DNA of 64,000 nt from Cyanobacteria bacterium TGS_CYA1 (GTDB lineage: Bacteria > Cyanobacteriota > Vampirovibrionia > Obscuribacterales > Obscuribacteraceae), in contig JAHCIQ010000003.1 in assembly GCA_026129135.1 (NCBI GenBank), positions 248,001-312,000 of the forward strand, read 5' to 3'. The position numbers and the translations under genes are program-made. Below, piece after piece: positions 17,476 to 27,059 of this stretch. Numbering within the stretch: position 1 is the stretch's first letter; the number at the start of each line of letters is the position of its first letter. The notes under the pieces were generated by a model, which worked only from the letters and a program-made list of their open reading frames with translations, did no database searches and was not told the DNA's origin.

Positions 17476-18764
17476 CAAGAGAGCAAGAGCTGGGTTTCGA
17501 TCGGACTTTGGAAGTATGGCTACAGGATAAATTAGTAGGACACTTCTTTCAGTTAATGACTGGCAATGTAGCTTTCCAATACGTGAATGACGCTACGAAA
17601 CCGTTGTCGATAAGCCTTCCAGTTCGGATTGAAGAGTATGCGCACTCGGAATGCTTTGCGTATTTTGATGGACTTCTGCCAGAAAGCGAGGTTCAGAGAG
17701 AAGCCATAGCGAAAAAATTCAGTATCAATAAAAAAAACTCTTTCAGATTACTAAAAGCCATTGGTGCTGACTGTGCCGGAGCTGTATCTTTCCACTCCCC
17801 AAGAGAGAAAGTGAAAAGCACACTCATTGAGGAGCTTAAAGAGATAAGAGAGTTAGAACTCGAAAAGCTTATTCTTGACCTGCCACAAAATCCACTCTTC
17901 ATTAGCAAGCATAATTCAGTCCGATTGTCTCTAGCTGGAGCTCAACCAAAGGCGGCAATTATTTATCGCGATGGAAAAATTTTTCTCCCTCTTACAGACA
18001 CTCCAACAACACATATTATAAAACCTGCCATTGGGGGACTTAATGACACTGCTGCCAATGAATATTTTTGTTTGGGAATTGCACGGAGATTGGGAATAGA
18101 CACTCCTAAGTCCGAACTTAAATTCGCTGGTAAAACTCCATATTTGCTTATCGAAAGATATGACAGGAAAGTTGTAGATGGAAATGTACAGCGTATTCAT
18201 CAAGAGGATTTTTGTCAGGCACTTAATGTGATACCAAGCAACAAGTACGAAAGCGATGGTGGTCCTGGCGTGTTGGATAGTATGAAATTGCTATTTAAAA
18301 CTGACAAGCCAGTAATCTCGCGAAACAAATTCATGCGAATGTTGTTCTTTAATTATTTGATTGGAAATATGGATGCGCACGGTAAGAACTATTCCATTCT
18401 TCATCATGAAAATGGCTCTAGGGAACTGTCGCCATTGTATGACACTGCCTGTACTTTAGTTTATGCCGAGCTAGAAAGAAGTTTAGCCATGAAGATTGGC
18501 GGTAAATATGATCCTTTCAGTGTTTTTCCTCGACATTGGAAAAGACTTTGCGAAACGGTTGGTTATTCATATCCTGCTGTTAATCGAGCGTTGGGAAATT
18601 ATTGCATAATGATTCCAAGCCATGGTGATAAAGAGTTGCAGTTGATGGAGAAATTGGGATTTAAAACTGACTTCATGGTCTCAATACTAGAGTTGATTAA
18701 AGAAAATTGTTTGCTGACTTTAAAAAGATTGGCTGCTGAACAAAAACTAGCGGGAAAGAAATAA
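17472..18764 (+). CDS. hipA: HipA-like serine/threonine kinase toxin
   Basis: HipA kinases phosphorylate translation components (GltX in E. coli) and induce dormancy. The 430 residues match the family length. The N-terminal subdomain contains LEVWLQDKLVGHF and FDGLLPES. LSLAGAQPKAAI near residue 153 is the nucleotide-binding loop region. The catalytic segment LIGNMDAHGKNYS lies at ~296-308 and the metal-binding SPLYDTAC at ~320-327. All expected active-site residues are visible, so it should be active. Translation is coupled to hipB. The target is not predictable from sequence. Confidence 0.92.
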   Translation: MTREQELGFDRTLEVWLQDKLVGHFFQLMTGNVAFQYVNDATKPLSISLPVRIEEYAHSECFAYFDGLLPESEVQREAIAKKFSINKKNSFRLLKAIGADCAGAVSFHSPREKVKSTLIEELKEIRELELEKLILDLPQNPLFISKHNSVRLSLAGAQPKAAIIYRDGKIFLPLTDTPTTHIIKPAIGGLNDTAANEYFCLGIARRLGIDTPKSELKFAGKTPYLLIERYDRKVVDGNVQRIHQEDFCQALNVIPSNKYESDGGPGVLDSMKLLFKTDKPVISRNKFMRMLFFNYLIGNMDAHGKNYSILHHENGSRELSPLYDTACTLVYAELERSLAMKIGGKYDPFSVFPRHWKRLCETVGYSYPAVNRALGNYCIMIPSHGDKELQLMEKLGFKTDFMVSILELIKENCLLTLKRLAAEQKLAGKK

Positions 18765-18846
18765 ATGGACAGTAAGACTAGCTACGAATTTTCAGCCACA
18801 AGTTACCAAGAAAAGTATGGCTAAAAGTATGGCTAAAAGATCTTCT

Positions 18847-18874
18847 AAAAAGAAAACGCCCACATGATGGACGT
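18847..18874 (-). terminator. Terminator after tRNA-His
   Basis: On the minus strand a hairpin with arms ACGTCCA and TGGGCGT (one mismatch) is followed by a T-rich run (TTTTCTTTTT). It lies 12 bases past the tRNA 3' end and fits intrinsic termination of the leftward tRNA transcript. Confidence 0.6.
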
Positions 18875-18885
18875 TCGTAAAAATA

Positions 18886-18962
18886 TGGGGCAAGCGAGGG
18901 GACTTGAACCCCCGAGTGCTGGTACCACAAACCAGTGCCTTAACCACTTGGCGACGCCTGCC
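18886..18962 (-). tRNA. tRNA-His (GTG)
   Basis: The minus strand folds as a complete cloverleaf. The acceptor stem GCAGGCG/CGCTTGC carries the extra 5' G(-1) opposite C73 that marks tRNA-His. The anticodon loop reads TTTGTGG with anticodon GTG, the T arm has GGTTCAAGTCC, and the 3' CCA is encoded. Confidence 0.95.
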
Positions 18963-19013
18963 ATACCCGAAATTCCATTATACACAACCCTGGAAAATCG
19001 ATTGAGTTAAGTC

Positions 19014-21065
19014 TCAAGACCCGCCACAAAATGCAAAGAAAGGCGGCAAAACCCTGGCCAGTACGCCTCCAATTACAAAAGCACAGACCCAAGAGCCCAC
19101 CCAGATAGTCATGGCGATTTTCATGCCGCGCTCTTTTATCATGACGCCCACTGTAGCGATGCATGGAACGAAAAGTGTAATTACAATCATCGCGGTTACA
19201 GCTTGAGCGGCTGTCAACGCTACTTCGGTCAGACCAAAAGAAGCAAAGTCGCGTCTGACTATTCCCAATATAAATGTAGTAGGGATTCGAGGATCTTCTG
19301 GAAGCAGAAGCCACTGGACCACTATGGGCTTCAAGCAATTTACGAACAAATCGAGCCAGCCAAGCATTTGAGCAATTGAAACAACTGCACCCGCCAGGGC
19401 AAACATAGGCAGTGCCTCGCGCAAGAACGCCAGGGTCTTGTTCCATGTTTTTTTGAACACGTTGTCTGCGCGGGGAAGACGCATGGGTGGCAGGTCTATG
19501 ATTAATGGTTGCGATTTGCCAGGCAAGATTTGATTGAGCAGAAGACCCGAGGTAGCAAGAATCAGGGCGACAACAGTGCCATAAACTGCCCAGGCTAAAA
19601 GTCCGCCTGCACGTGCAAGAGTTCCGGTCACTACACCAAGTTGGGCTGAGCAGGGGATGGCAATTCCAAGCAAGGCTGTGGCGATGATTTTTTCGCGAGT
19701 GCTAGTTAAAAGCCGTGTGGTAATAGTAGCCATGGTTACACAACCCAGTCCTAGAATGAGTGGAATAATCGCTCTGCCGTTTAAACCTATCTTGTTCATA
19801 AGTCTGTCTACCAGTACTGCAAGTCTTGGCAGATAGCCTGAATCTTCGAGCAATGCAAGACCAAAATAAAATGCCGCCACGAGTGGAAATAAAAGCCCAA
19901 GCAAATAGGTGACTGTGAGAGTCAATACGCCGTATTCGCCGACGAGCAAATTTCCTAGAATAGATAATGGATTGTTTTTGTATTTCCAAAAATTGAAAGA
20001 AACATCGGCTTGTACTGAGCTTTTCAAAAGATTGTCGATTCGAGTTTGCTCTTCTTTGGTGGATGCTGCCTTGGGAAAAGAAAGAGTCTGGTCCTGGTAT
20101 TTGATTTCGCTTGGAAAAATGGTCGCGGCAATTTTTCTGACATTCGGCTCCCAGTAAACTTTCATCCCTTGCTTTTCGGTCAGATTGACGAGGTCTCCAG
20201 CGACCCATACGCCAAGCAATTGATAGAAAATGAGATAGCAAATCAGAAGTGCAGACAAAGAGCCGAAAATCGGATGCAGAAGAAAACGTCCAAGCTTGAT
20301 TGAGGCGAGCGTGCCAAGTCCTTTGTCAATCACAAGTCGCGAAACCAGATCATCGACTCTTGCGCGTCTGGCACTATAGATAGTGTCATCTATCCTGAGC
20401 GACTCTGATATTTCGCGATACTCGCTCAAGGTTAATTCATCACCCTCGATGAATAAAAGCGCTTTTGCCGAGTCGATAGTTTTGGCGCTCGGGTATTTCA
20501 GGACTTTGTCGAGCTGTTCAGTCAAAGAAGCTTGTATCTTGCCGATTCTGGCATTTTCAATCTGATTGGAAATATTGGCGATGCCTTGTTTTTTGACTGC
20601 TACGCATTGAACCACTGGAATTCCAAGTTCATCTTCTAGAGCGGCAAAATCTATTTTCAATCCGCGTTTTTGTGCTTCGTCAATCTGGTTTATCACGAGC
20701 ACCAAAGGCTTTTGCATGTCTATCAACTGCAAAGTCAAAAATAAATCGCGGTCAAGGCTCAGTCCAGAAGCGACGTTTACGACAATGTCACTTTCAAGCA
20801 GGATTTTGCGGGTCGCTCGCTCTTCGTCGTTGATGCTCGATATGCCATACACTCCGGGCGAATCATAAAGTTCGAAGTCGCTGAGACTGGCATGGGCAAC
20901 GTCTATGGTCGTGCCGGGATAGTTCGAGACGTCTGCGTTTAAGCCGGAAAGGGCGTTGAAAATGACAGATTTGCCCACATTTGGATTGCCCACGAGCACG
21001 ACGTGTTTGCGTTTAGTGGCTATTGGAGCCGTTTTAGCGTCGTTTTTTGTGGTTTGGGTTTTCAT
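19014..21065 (-). CDS. feoB: Ferrous iron transporter FeoB
   Basis: FeoB imports Fe(II) and joins an N-terminal G domain to a membrane domain. In this 683-residue protein the G motifs are GNPNVGKS (~26-33), the switch PGTT, DSPG and NQID. The membrane part carries two gate-like repeats with Cys: LGLGCVTMATITTR and IAIPCSAQLGV. The length is within the family range, slightly short. No feoA is adjacent, so FeoA is either elsewhere or absent. The gene diverges from the M16 peptidase gene and ends 51 bases from the tRNA-His gene. Confidence 0.93.
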   Translation of the reverse strand: MKTQTTKNDAKTAPIATKRKHVVLVGNPNVGKSVIFNALSGLNADVSNYPGTTIDVAHASLSDFELYDSPGVYGISSINDEERATRKILLESDIVVNVASGLSLDRDLFLTLQLIDMQKPLVLVINQIDEAQKRGLKIDFAALEDELGIPVVQCVAVKKQGIANISNQIENARIGKIQASLTEQLDKVLKYPSAKTIDSAKALLFIEGDELTLSEYREISESLRIDDTIYSARRARVDDLVSRLVIDKGLGTLASIKLGRFLLHPIFGSLSALLICYLIFYQLLGVWVAGDLVNLTEKQGMKVYWEPNVRKIAATIFPSEIKYQDQTLSFPKAASTKEEQTRIDNLLKSSVQADVSFNFWKYKNNPLSILGNLLVGEYGVLTLTVTYLLGLLFPLVAAFYFGLALLEDSGYLPRLAVLVDRLMNKIGLNGRAIIPLILGLGCVTMATITTRLLTSTREKIIATALLGIAIPCSAQLGVVTGTLARAGGLLAWAVYGTVVALILATSGLLLNQILPGKSQPLIIDLPPMRLPRADNVFKKTWNKTLAFLREALPMFALAGAVVSIAQMLGWLDLFVNCLKPIVVQWLLLPEDPRIPTTFILGIVRRDFASFGLTEVALTAAQAVTAMIVITLFVPCIATVGVMIKERGMKIAMTIWVGSWVCAFVIGGVLARVLPPFFAFCGGS

Positions 21066-21188
21066 ATCGTCACAAACAGATTAAGGAAATCACACCATTT
21101 ATTGGCGGAGCTAACTTCTTCAGCCCCATTATATGATTTCTTGTTTCTTTTTTAATTAGAGCCAGAACCCATCTGATATTTTAGTTAG

Positions 21189-23978
21189 ATGCGCGCACGA
21201 CTTTTTGCTCTGTTCTTGAGTGTTCTGACTGTCCTTATTGCCATGCCCATTTTGCAAGCGCACGGACAGGAGACTCAACTTGCGCCGCCAACCCATGTGC
21301 ATAACGACCATATCGTAATCGACGGACATCTCAAAAACGGCTTGAAAGTCATTTTGTTGCCCGAACAGAGCTACCCTGCCGTATCCTGTCAGCTCTGGTT
21401 TCATACAGGCTCTCGCAATGACCCGCCTGGGCTCAATGGGCTGTCTCATGTAATCGAGCACATGATTCAAAATCGTATGCAGCAGGACAAAGATGGTCTG
21501 GCTCAAAGACTTATCGAGTGTGGTGCTAAATTCTCTGCTTCGACCAGCGACGATTTCACGCTATTTGTCGAAAATTTGGCCTGCGAAAATCTCAATGTTG
21601 CCATCGCGGCATTACCCAAATTTTTAAATCAATCGCCTTTTACAGATGCCGAGCTCAAGGTAGCAAGCAAACAGGTCGTGGCTGAGATAGACGAACAAAA
21701 CAAGCAAAAATCTCGTTTGCTTGATGTCGAAATGCGTCATCTAGCCTATAGACAGGCTGGATACTCTAACCATCCTGCTGGCGATACCGCATCTATCGAG
21801 CAGCTCGAGATAAACGAACTCAATCGCTACTTTTCCAAGCACTATGGACCTCCAAACGCTACAGTCGTTCTGTCTGGAAACATTGGCGCTCAGCAAAATG
21901 TGTTGGGACAGCTGGATAAGACTATCGGGCACATAAGTTCGCAGCATCCTCGCCCTGAGTCGCGCTTCGTGCATCCAAAGCAAAATGCCGAGCGGCGTGC
22001 CTTCTTGAAAGTGGCAACAGACAGCCCCGAGGCGCTCATTGCATATCAAGCTGTTTCGCTCACGAGCCTTGATGCTCCTGCTTTCATGGTGCTCGAATCT
22101 GTTCTGAATGCCAATAATGGCGGAGTGCTCGTGAATCATTTTCTAGACACCAAGCTATGTTCGTCTGCGCGTGTGAGCTTCGAATATAAGCGCCATCCAG
22201 GTTTATTTCTTCTGCACCTGAAGGCACGCTCTGGAATCGAATTACAAGCCGTGCTTGCTGAACTGGATTTGATGGTAAACACGCTCAAAGACAATCCGCT
22301 CAACTCTGAAAATATCGAGCGAGCAAAGAATCAGACTTTATTTAATTTGCAAGCATCGCGAACGAGCCCCTTTTTATCGGCTTTTCAATTAGGACTTTTC
22401 GATGTCACAGCCAATGGACAGAAAGGGACTCTAAAAGATTTGGAAAGTAAAATTGCCAAAATTACAGCCCAAGATGTGCGTGCTTGCGTGCAGAAACACT
22501 TTCTGGCTACAAATCGATCGATTGTTTCGCTTGGCGGAAGAGAATCGGCAGAATCTATTCCAAATATTGAGGACTATCATCCAAAGTCTATTACTATGGC
22601 TGGATACACGCCATGCTCTTTTCCCGTCAATAATGCTATGGCAACCACATCTGGTGGCGGTGAGCAAACTCAGTTGACGCAAGCAATTTCTACCAGGAAA
22701 TTGCCAAATGGCATATCTCTTACGGTTCTTCAGGTTAAATCAAGCCCGGTGCTCGAGATTGCTGGTGCATGCAAAGCTGGTCTTGCATATAATCCACCGG
22801 GTAAACCGGGACTGGCAGAAGTGCACGCCCAAATGCTAAATGGAGATTCTCAAAAAATCAGTCAGGTGAAAACAACCGAATTGCAATTTATGAAAGGTCT
22901 TCCCAGGCGCGATTTGATTTATTTCAATCCAGAAAAAATCAGACTTACATTCAGAACTCGCGCTTTCATCGAAGATTTAGAATCGCAATTGAAGCTGGTC
23001 TTCCATCATTTGACTGAACCTCAAGTCAACCAGGCAACAGTCGAGCGCGCCAAAAAAGCTGTAGAAGATTCTGTACTGGCTCAAGAAAAGTTGCCCGAGA
23101 AGCGCTTGGAGCGAGCCATATTGAGAAATTGTTTTTCCGCACAATCTGCTCTGGCACCAGATGAACCTGCTCAAATTTTGAAGTCGGTCCAGGATATAAG
23201 CGAAGAAGATATAAATAAGTTTCATGCCCAGTACATAGTTCCATCGCAGACCTCTATCGTGATTGCAGGAAATATCTCGATGGATCAAGCGAGCAAGGCT
23301 TTGAGCGCGGCAGTCGAAGGTCATAATTTCAGCGGACAATCGGATTCTAAAGTCGATGTCAATTTGAAACAGATGGCAAAGAAAGTGCTCATCAATACGA
23401 GCGCTTCGCGTGACACCATGGTGGCACTGGGCAGAGTTTATACAGATTCGCTCAATAACAACAAATTGAGTCGACTGCTTCTTGCTAACTGTCTAATGTG
23501 CGAACATCCGCTTTATTCAGCTACGGCAAAATATTTTGTTAGCGATTCGACTTTGGGCTTTCGCAAAATAAGTTCTGATGTTTCGTCCCTCGATGATTGC
23601 AGTATCTGGAAGCTAATTGTGGCTGGTCCTGCAAGTGACACTAAAAATCTTTTGAATTTGATCAAGCAGTCCATTGCTGATACTAAATTCGGTTCGCCTG
23701 ACGATGCTCGCATAATTAAGATGAAAGAGTATTTGAATGGCGAAATCTGTCTGCGCAAAATGGAAAATATGCACAAATTAGCCGGCGCAATGCTCGATGG
23801 ATTGACTACTACCGGACAGGCTGATGCATGGTGGCAAGTGCGAAAAGATATCTTGCAGATAAGACCAGATACGGTGCGCGCATATCTCTTGCAAGATTTC
23901 GTTCCCGAACTATCTTGTCTGGTTGTGTCGTCAGACAGCAAAAATTTGAAACAAACTCGCGGTTTTAACCTCAAGTAA
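21189..23978 (+). CDS. Exported M16-family zinc peptidase (two-domain)
   Basis: The 929-residue precursor has a signal peptide (MRARLFALFLSVLTVLIAMPILQAHG). The first M16 half contains the inverted zinc motif HVIEHM (HxxEH), here within GLSHVIEHMIQNR, and the distal Glu in VVAEIDEQNKQ. The second half (from about residue 490, RKLPNGISLTVLQVKSSPVLEIAGA) is the usual metal-free companion domain. Family members cleave peptides inside a clam-like chamber. The protein is probably periplasmic. No clear Shine-Dalgarno sequence is seen before the ATG. Confidence 0.88.
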   Translation: MRARLFALFLSVLTVLIAMPILQAHGQETQLAPPTHVHNDHIVIDGHLKNGLKVILLPEQSYPAVSCQLWFHTGSRNDPPGLNGLSHVIEHMIQNRMQQDKDGLAQRLIECGAKFSASTSDDFTLFVENLACENLNVAIAALPKFLNQSPFTDAELKVASKQVVAEIDEQNKQKSRLLDVEMRHLAYRQAGYSNHPAGDTASIEQLEINELNRYFSKHYGPPNATVVLSGNIGAQQNVLGQLDKTIGHISSQHPRPESRFVHPKQNAERRAFLKVATDSPEALIAYQAVSLTSLDAPAFMVLESVLNANNGGVLVNHFLDTKLCSSARVSFEYKRHPGLFLLHLKARSGIELQAVLAELDLMVNTLKDNPLNSENIERAKNQTLFNLQASRTSPFLSAFQLGLFDVTANGQKGTLKDLESKIAKITAQDVRACVQKHFLATNRSIVSLGGRESAESIPNIEDYHPKSITMAGYTPCSFPVNNAMATTSGGGEQTQLTQAISTRKLPNGISLTVLQVKSSPVLEIAGACKAGLAYNPPGKPGLAEVHAQMLNGDSQKISQVKTTELQFMKGLPRRDLIYFNPEKIRLTFRTRAFIEDLESQLKLVFHHLTEPQVNQATVERAKKAVEDSVLAQEKLPEKRLERAILRNCFSAQSALAPDEPAQILKSVQDISEEDINKFHAQYIVPSQTSIVIAGNISMDQASKALSAAVEGHNFSGQSDSKVDVNLKQMAKKVLINTSASRDTMVALGRVYTDSLNNNKLSRLLLANCLMCEHPLYSATAKYFVSDSTLGFRKISSDVSSLDDCSIWKLIVAGPASDTKNLLNLIKQSIADTKFGSPDDARIIKMKEYLNGEICLRKMENMHKLAGAMLDGLTTTGQADAWWQVRKDILQIRPDTVRAYLLQDFVPELSCLVVSSDSKNLKQTRGFNLK

Positions 23979-24130
23979 ATTAAGTATTTCCAATCGAATT
24001 TAAGTGTAATAGCGATTCGACTTTATTTGTTAGCTAGCGCTTAAAAAGTACCTTTTTAGTGTTTTGAGATGCAAAATATATAGAGGTTATTTGTCAATAG
24101 ATATGAGAATGGCCTTGCTTTTCGATGGAT

Positions 24131-24146
24131 CGTAAATATATTTACG
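24131..24146. repeat. Perfect 16-base palindrome
   Basis: CGTAAATATATTTACG reads identically on both strands. It lies about 210 bases upstream of the LysM gene promoter and 150 bases after the M16 gene, and could be a site for a dimeric regulator. No cognate regulator is encoded next to it. Confidence 0.6.
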
Positions 24147-24260
24147 CAAGCCATTGGAAACGCAATAGGTTAACTGGCGCACATAAAGCCGCGTTTCTGA
24201 TAATGTAAAGAGGTCGCTTGCGCGGCGTGAATTAATGTCGGGTGAGCAAAGGGGCAATAT

Positions 24261-24327
24261 GTGAGGCTTTTGGGGCGCTTGGCAATCTAAAATTAATTGT
24301 AAAGCAAGTACCTGTGAGGCTTTTGGG
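24261..24327 (+). repeat. Two direct copies of GTGAGGCTTTTGGG
   Basis: Identical 14-base copies lie at 24261-24274 and 24314-24327, 53 bases (about five helical turns) apart. The second ends 14 bases before the -35 box of the promoter at 24342, the usual place for an activator site. Confidence 0.6.
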
Positions 24328-24341
24328 TAGTAGTAGGGGGT

Positions 24342-24371
24342 TTGACTTACAGACCGTTAGTTCGATAATAT
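24342..24371 (+). promoter_or_regulatory. Promoter of the LysM membrane gene
   Basis: TTGACT at 24342-24347 is followed by the AT-rich box GATAATAT (24364-24371), giving a 16-18 base spacer. A start site near 24377 places the in-frame TTG at 24372 outside the message, which supports the ATG at 24405 as the true start. Confidence 0.6.
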
Positions 24372-24404
24372 TTGCCAAGAATTACGGAGCCATACAAACC
24401 GCCT

Positions 24405-25100
24405 ATGGAAACAACCGCTATCGAAGGCATCCCCGAATTAGTTCGTGATGATGTTGCTTTCAATTCGACTTCGGCGAATCATATACAAGGTACATTTAAG
24501 GGATTGAGTAGTCCTTTGTTGCAGCCTTACTCGCCGCAAGAAAATAAAGTCAGTCTAGGAGGTCTGGAAGACTTGTTGGAGACTAATCAAGAAGTGTTAG
24601 AGACTCAGAAGTCAGACGAACTCGAAGTTCTCTGGCCTGGAGTCCACCATGAGCTCATTCCTCAAGCAGCCAAACGTAACCCATCCTTTTATATGATGTT
24701 GGGATTCATTGGCGGAGCTGTCGTCTCACTTGCTGTGGTTGGAGTTTATTCTCTCGCCTCATCCAAGATTGCTGATGGCGGGTCGCAAAAGAGTGTAGTC
24801 ATCGCTAAAGGTGCAGCACCTGCAGCATCTCAAAGTGAAACTATGAACTCCAATACTGTAGATCCAAGCTCGGTTATCGTTCCGGTTAGCAGCACTTACG
24901 AAGTGAAACCAGGCGATACTCTTGCTTCAATTGCACTTTCCAATTACAAGAAAGTGACACCTCGTTTGATTGATGCAATCGTCGAACACAACAAATTGAA
25001 GAGCGCTCATATGTTAGGTTTGGGTCAAAAGCTGACCTTGCCTCCTTATCAAACTCAAACCAGCAGACTGGCTGCAACCGACGCGGGCCGAGTCAACTAA
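24405..25100 (+). CDS. LysM-domain membrane protein
   Basis: From the ATG at 24405 the protein has 231 residues: a soluble acidic N-terminal half, one membrane helix (about residues 97-120, MMLGFIGGAVVSLAVVGVYSLA), a Ser/Ala-rich linker and a C-terminal LysM domain (YEVKPGDTLASIALSNYKKVTPRLIDAIVEHNKL, then LGLGQKLTLPP). LysM binds peptidoglycan glycan chains. The topology should place LysM outside the inner membrane with the N-terminal part in the cytoplasm. No hydrolase domain is attached, so it may be a scaffold. The DinG-like gene follows after 15 bases. Confidence 0.78.
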   Translation: METTAIEGIPELVRDDVAFNSTSANHIQGTFKGLSSPLLQPYSPQENKVSLGGLEDLLETNQEVLETQKSDELEVLWPGVHHELIPQAAKRNPSFYMMLGFIGGAVVSLAVVGVYSLASSKIADGGSQKSVVIAKGAAPAASQSETMNSNTVDPSSVIVPVSSTYEVKPGDTLASIALSNYKKVTPRLIDAIVEHNKLKSAHMLGLGQKLTLPPYQTQTSRLAATDAGRVN

Positions 25101-25115
25101 GAGATTCGACCTCAA

Positions 25116-27059
25116 TTGGAAAACGATTCAGTCCCAGATGTGGTGAGCACCTTAGGCATGCTTGCCAGTCATCTGCCAGGCTACGAGATGAGGCTGCCCC
25201 AGCTGGCTTTGTCCAAATCGATTGAACGCGCCTTTATAACTGGAAAAACTGGTATCTTCGAAGCAGGTACTGGAATCGGAAAAAGTCTGGCGGCTCTTGT
25301 CCCTGCTGTTTTGTCGCGCAAGAAAGTGGTGGTGTCCACTGCCACAATTTCGTTGCAAGAACAATATATAAAGAAAGACATTCCTCTTCTGCAAAAACTT
25401 GTACCTTTCGAATTCAATTATGCGCTTTTAAAAGGACGAGGCAATTATGCAGGCATAAGACGTTTCAACGATTTTATCGCCGAAAACAATAAAAGCGCCG
25501 CAATTGACGATGAGTTCGTCGAATGGCTCAACGAGACTGATACAGGTGATGTGAGCGAACTCGATTTCATGCCACCATTTGAAATTTGGCAAGAAATTAA
25601 TTCTGACGGCGAAGATTGTTTACGCCAGCGTTGTCCTAACTTTTCTGACTGCTTTTATTTCGGAGCGCGCGAAGCGGCTGAACATGCGGATATTCTTGTG
25701 GTAAATCACAATTTGCTCCTGGTCGATGCAGCGTCTGGTGGCAATGTCTTGCCTAAATATGACTTGCTCATAATTGACGAGGCGCATCATTTAAACGATA
25801 TAGCCACCGAAGCGTTCAGTTCGCAAATAAGCAGTCGCGGTCTTAGAAGATTGAGAGCCAAAGCGACTAAACAATTGAATGCTCCGATGAAATTGCTCGA
25901 AGATATAGAATTCGATTCACACGCACTTTTTCACCGATTGCGCAACGATTTTGCTTTCAATAAAAAAAGAGTGAGACAAAGTATTTCAGAAGCCGAACCG
26001 ATGCTTATGGCTTTGCATGCGCTTCGAAGCTGGATTGAAGCACAGGACTATGACAATATTCTCGATGTCGATTTAGCCAGAGAAAAATTGAAATTAAAAG
26101 CCAAAGCGATAATTTCAACAATTGACAGATACATAAAATGTCTGGACTTGCTCAAAACACCTGATTCCAACTGGGTTATATATGTCGAGCAGTCTACCAA
26201 TCCTAATCATGAGAATTTTTCAGTCACGGCCTCCCCGCTTGATGTTTCTGGTTTTATCGCCGACAATCTGTTGGCTAAAGCGGGCTTGCACTCGACTGTC
26301 TGCATGTCGGCTACACTTGCCACGGCTGGAGATGACCCGTTCGATTACTTCAAAACTTCAGTGGGAGTAATAGGTCCGGTTGTACAGGATAAATTCCAGT
26401 CGCCATTTGATTACAAGCATCAGTCGATGCTTTTTTTGCCAGGGCGAAAGGCGTACAGTTTGCCCAATCCAAATGATGCTGGATATATAAGCGAAGCAAG
26501 CAGAATAATCGAACAATTAATCGAACTAAGTCACGGGCGAGCTTTTATACTTTTCACCAGTCGAAGTGCGCTGTTTAGATCCTTTGAAATTGTCTCCAAG
26601 CGCCTTCCATATGAAGCCCGACGTCAAGGCGAAATGCCTCGAAACAAATTGCTCGAATGGTTCAAGGTGACACCAAATGCAGTGTTATTTGGAACGTCGT
26701 CATTTTGGGAAGGTGTATCAGTCGATGGCGATCAGTTGAGCCTGGTCGTGATAGATAGAATCCCTTTTCAGGCACCAGACGACCCCATTTACGAAGCTCG
26801 CTGCGAACGCCTGAAAGAAGGTGGCGAGAAAAGCTGGTTTGCTGATCTTGCTCTGCCTTATGCCATTACCAGGCTAAAGCAAGGAGTTGGAAGACTGATT
26901 CGCACCCAAACAGACAAAGGCGTGGTGGCAATTCTTGATCCACGACTTACTGAAAAGGCTTACGGTCAAAAGATAATCGAGTGTTTGCCACCAATGTCGG
27001 TCACACACAATCTGTATGATCTGCCCAATTTTTTTAATATAAATAGTATGACTAAATAA
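25116..27059 (+). CDS. DinG/XPD-type helicase
   Basis: This 647-residue superfamily 2 helicase has Walker A EAGTGIGKS near residue 49, VVVSTATISLQEQ, the DEAH box (LLIIDEAHHLND) and a C-terminal QGVGRLIRT motif. DinG-type enzymes unwind DNA, including D-loops and RNA-DNA hybrids, and usually carry a 4Fe-4S cluster held by four Cys. Three of these are visible (EDCLRQRCPNFSDCFY), but the first, normally in a GRxNYxC context, is replaced: the sequence reads GRGNYAG. The start is a TTG 15 bases after the LysM gene, so the two are probably co-transcribed. Its TAA abuts the convergent Usp gene. Confidence 0.85.
   Translation: MENDSVPDVVSTLGMLASHLPGYEMRLPQLALSKSIERAFITGKTGIFEAGTGIGKSLAALVPAVLSRKKVVVSTATISLQEQYIKKDIPLLQKLVPFEFNYALLKGRGNYAGIRRFNDFIAENNKSAAIDDEFVEWLNETDTGDVSELDFMPPFEIWQEINSDGEDCLRQRCPNFSDCFYFGAREAAEHADILVVNHNLLLVDAASGGNVLPKYDLLIIDEAHHLNDIATEAFSSQISSRGLRRLRAKATKQLNAPMKLLEDIEFDSHALFHRLRNDFAFNKKRVRQSISEAEPMLMALHALRSWIEAQDYDNILDVDLAREKLKLKAKAIISTIDRYIKCLDLLKTPDSNWVIYVEQSTNPNHENFSVTASPLDVSGFIADNLLAKAGLHSTVCMSATLATAGDDPFDYFKTSVGVIGPVVQDKFQSPFDYKHQSMLFLPGRKAYSLPNPNDAGYISEASRIIEQLIELSHGRAFILFTSRSALFRSFEIVSKRLPYEARRQGEMPRNKLLEWFKVTPNAVLFGTSSFWEGVSVDGDQLSLVVIDRIPFQAPDDPIYEARCERLKEGGEKSWFADLALPYAITRLKQGVGRLIRTQTDKGVVAILDPRLTEKAYGQKIIECLPPMSVTHNLYDLPNFFNINSMTK

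Larger units (their letters stand above)
23979..24404. other. Intergenic control region before the LysM membrane gene
   Basis: This 426-base stretch has no convincing gene. It holds a perfect 16-base palindrome at 24131-24146, two copies of GTGAGGCTTTTGGG 53 bases apart, a weak AAAAAG/CTTTTT hairpin near 24045, and a promoter at 24342-24371. A short frame starting near 24242 overlaps the promoter and looks non-coding. Confidence 0.5.

Noticed and set aside
24131..24146. SOS (LexA) box for the DinG-like gene
   Set aside because: The palindrome CGTAAATATATTTACG lacks both the CTG-N10-CAG and the GAAC-N4-GTTC patterns and is far from the helicase gene.
24242..24448. A 68-codon plus-strand frame before the LysM gene
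   Set aside because: It runs through the promoter and direct repeats and into the LysM gene in another frame, with no protein-like pattern.
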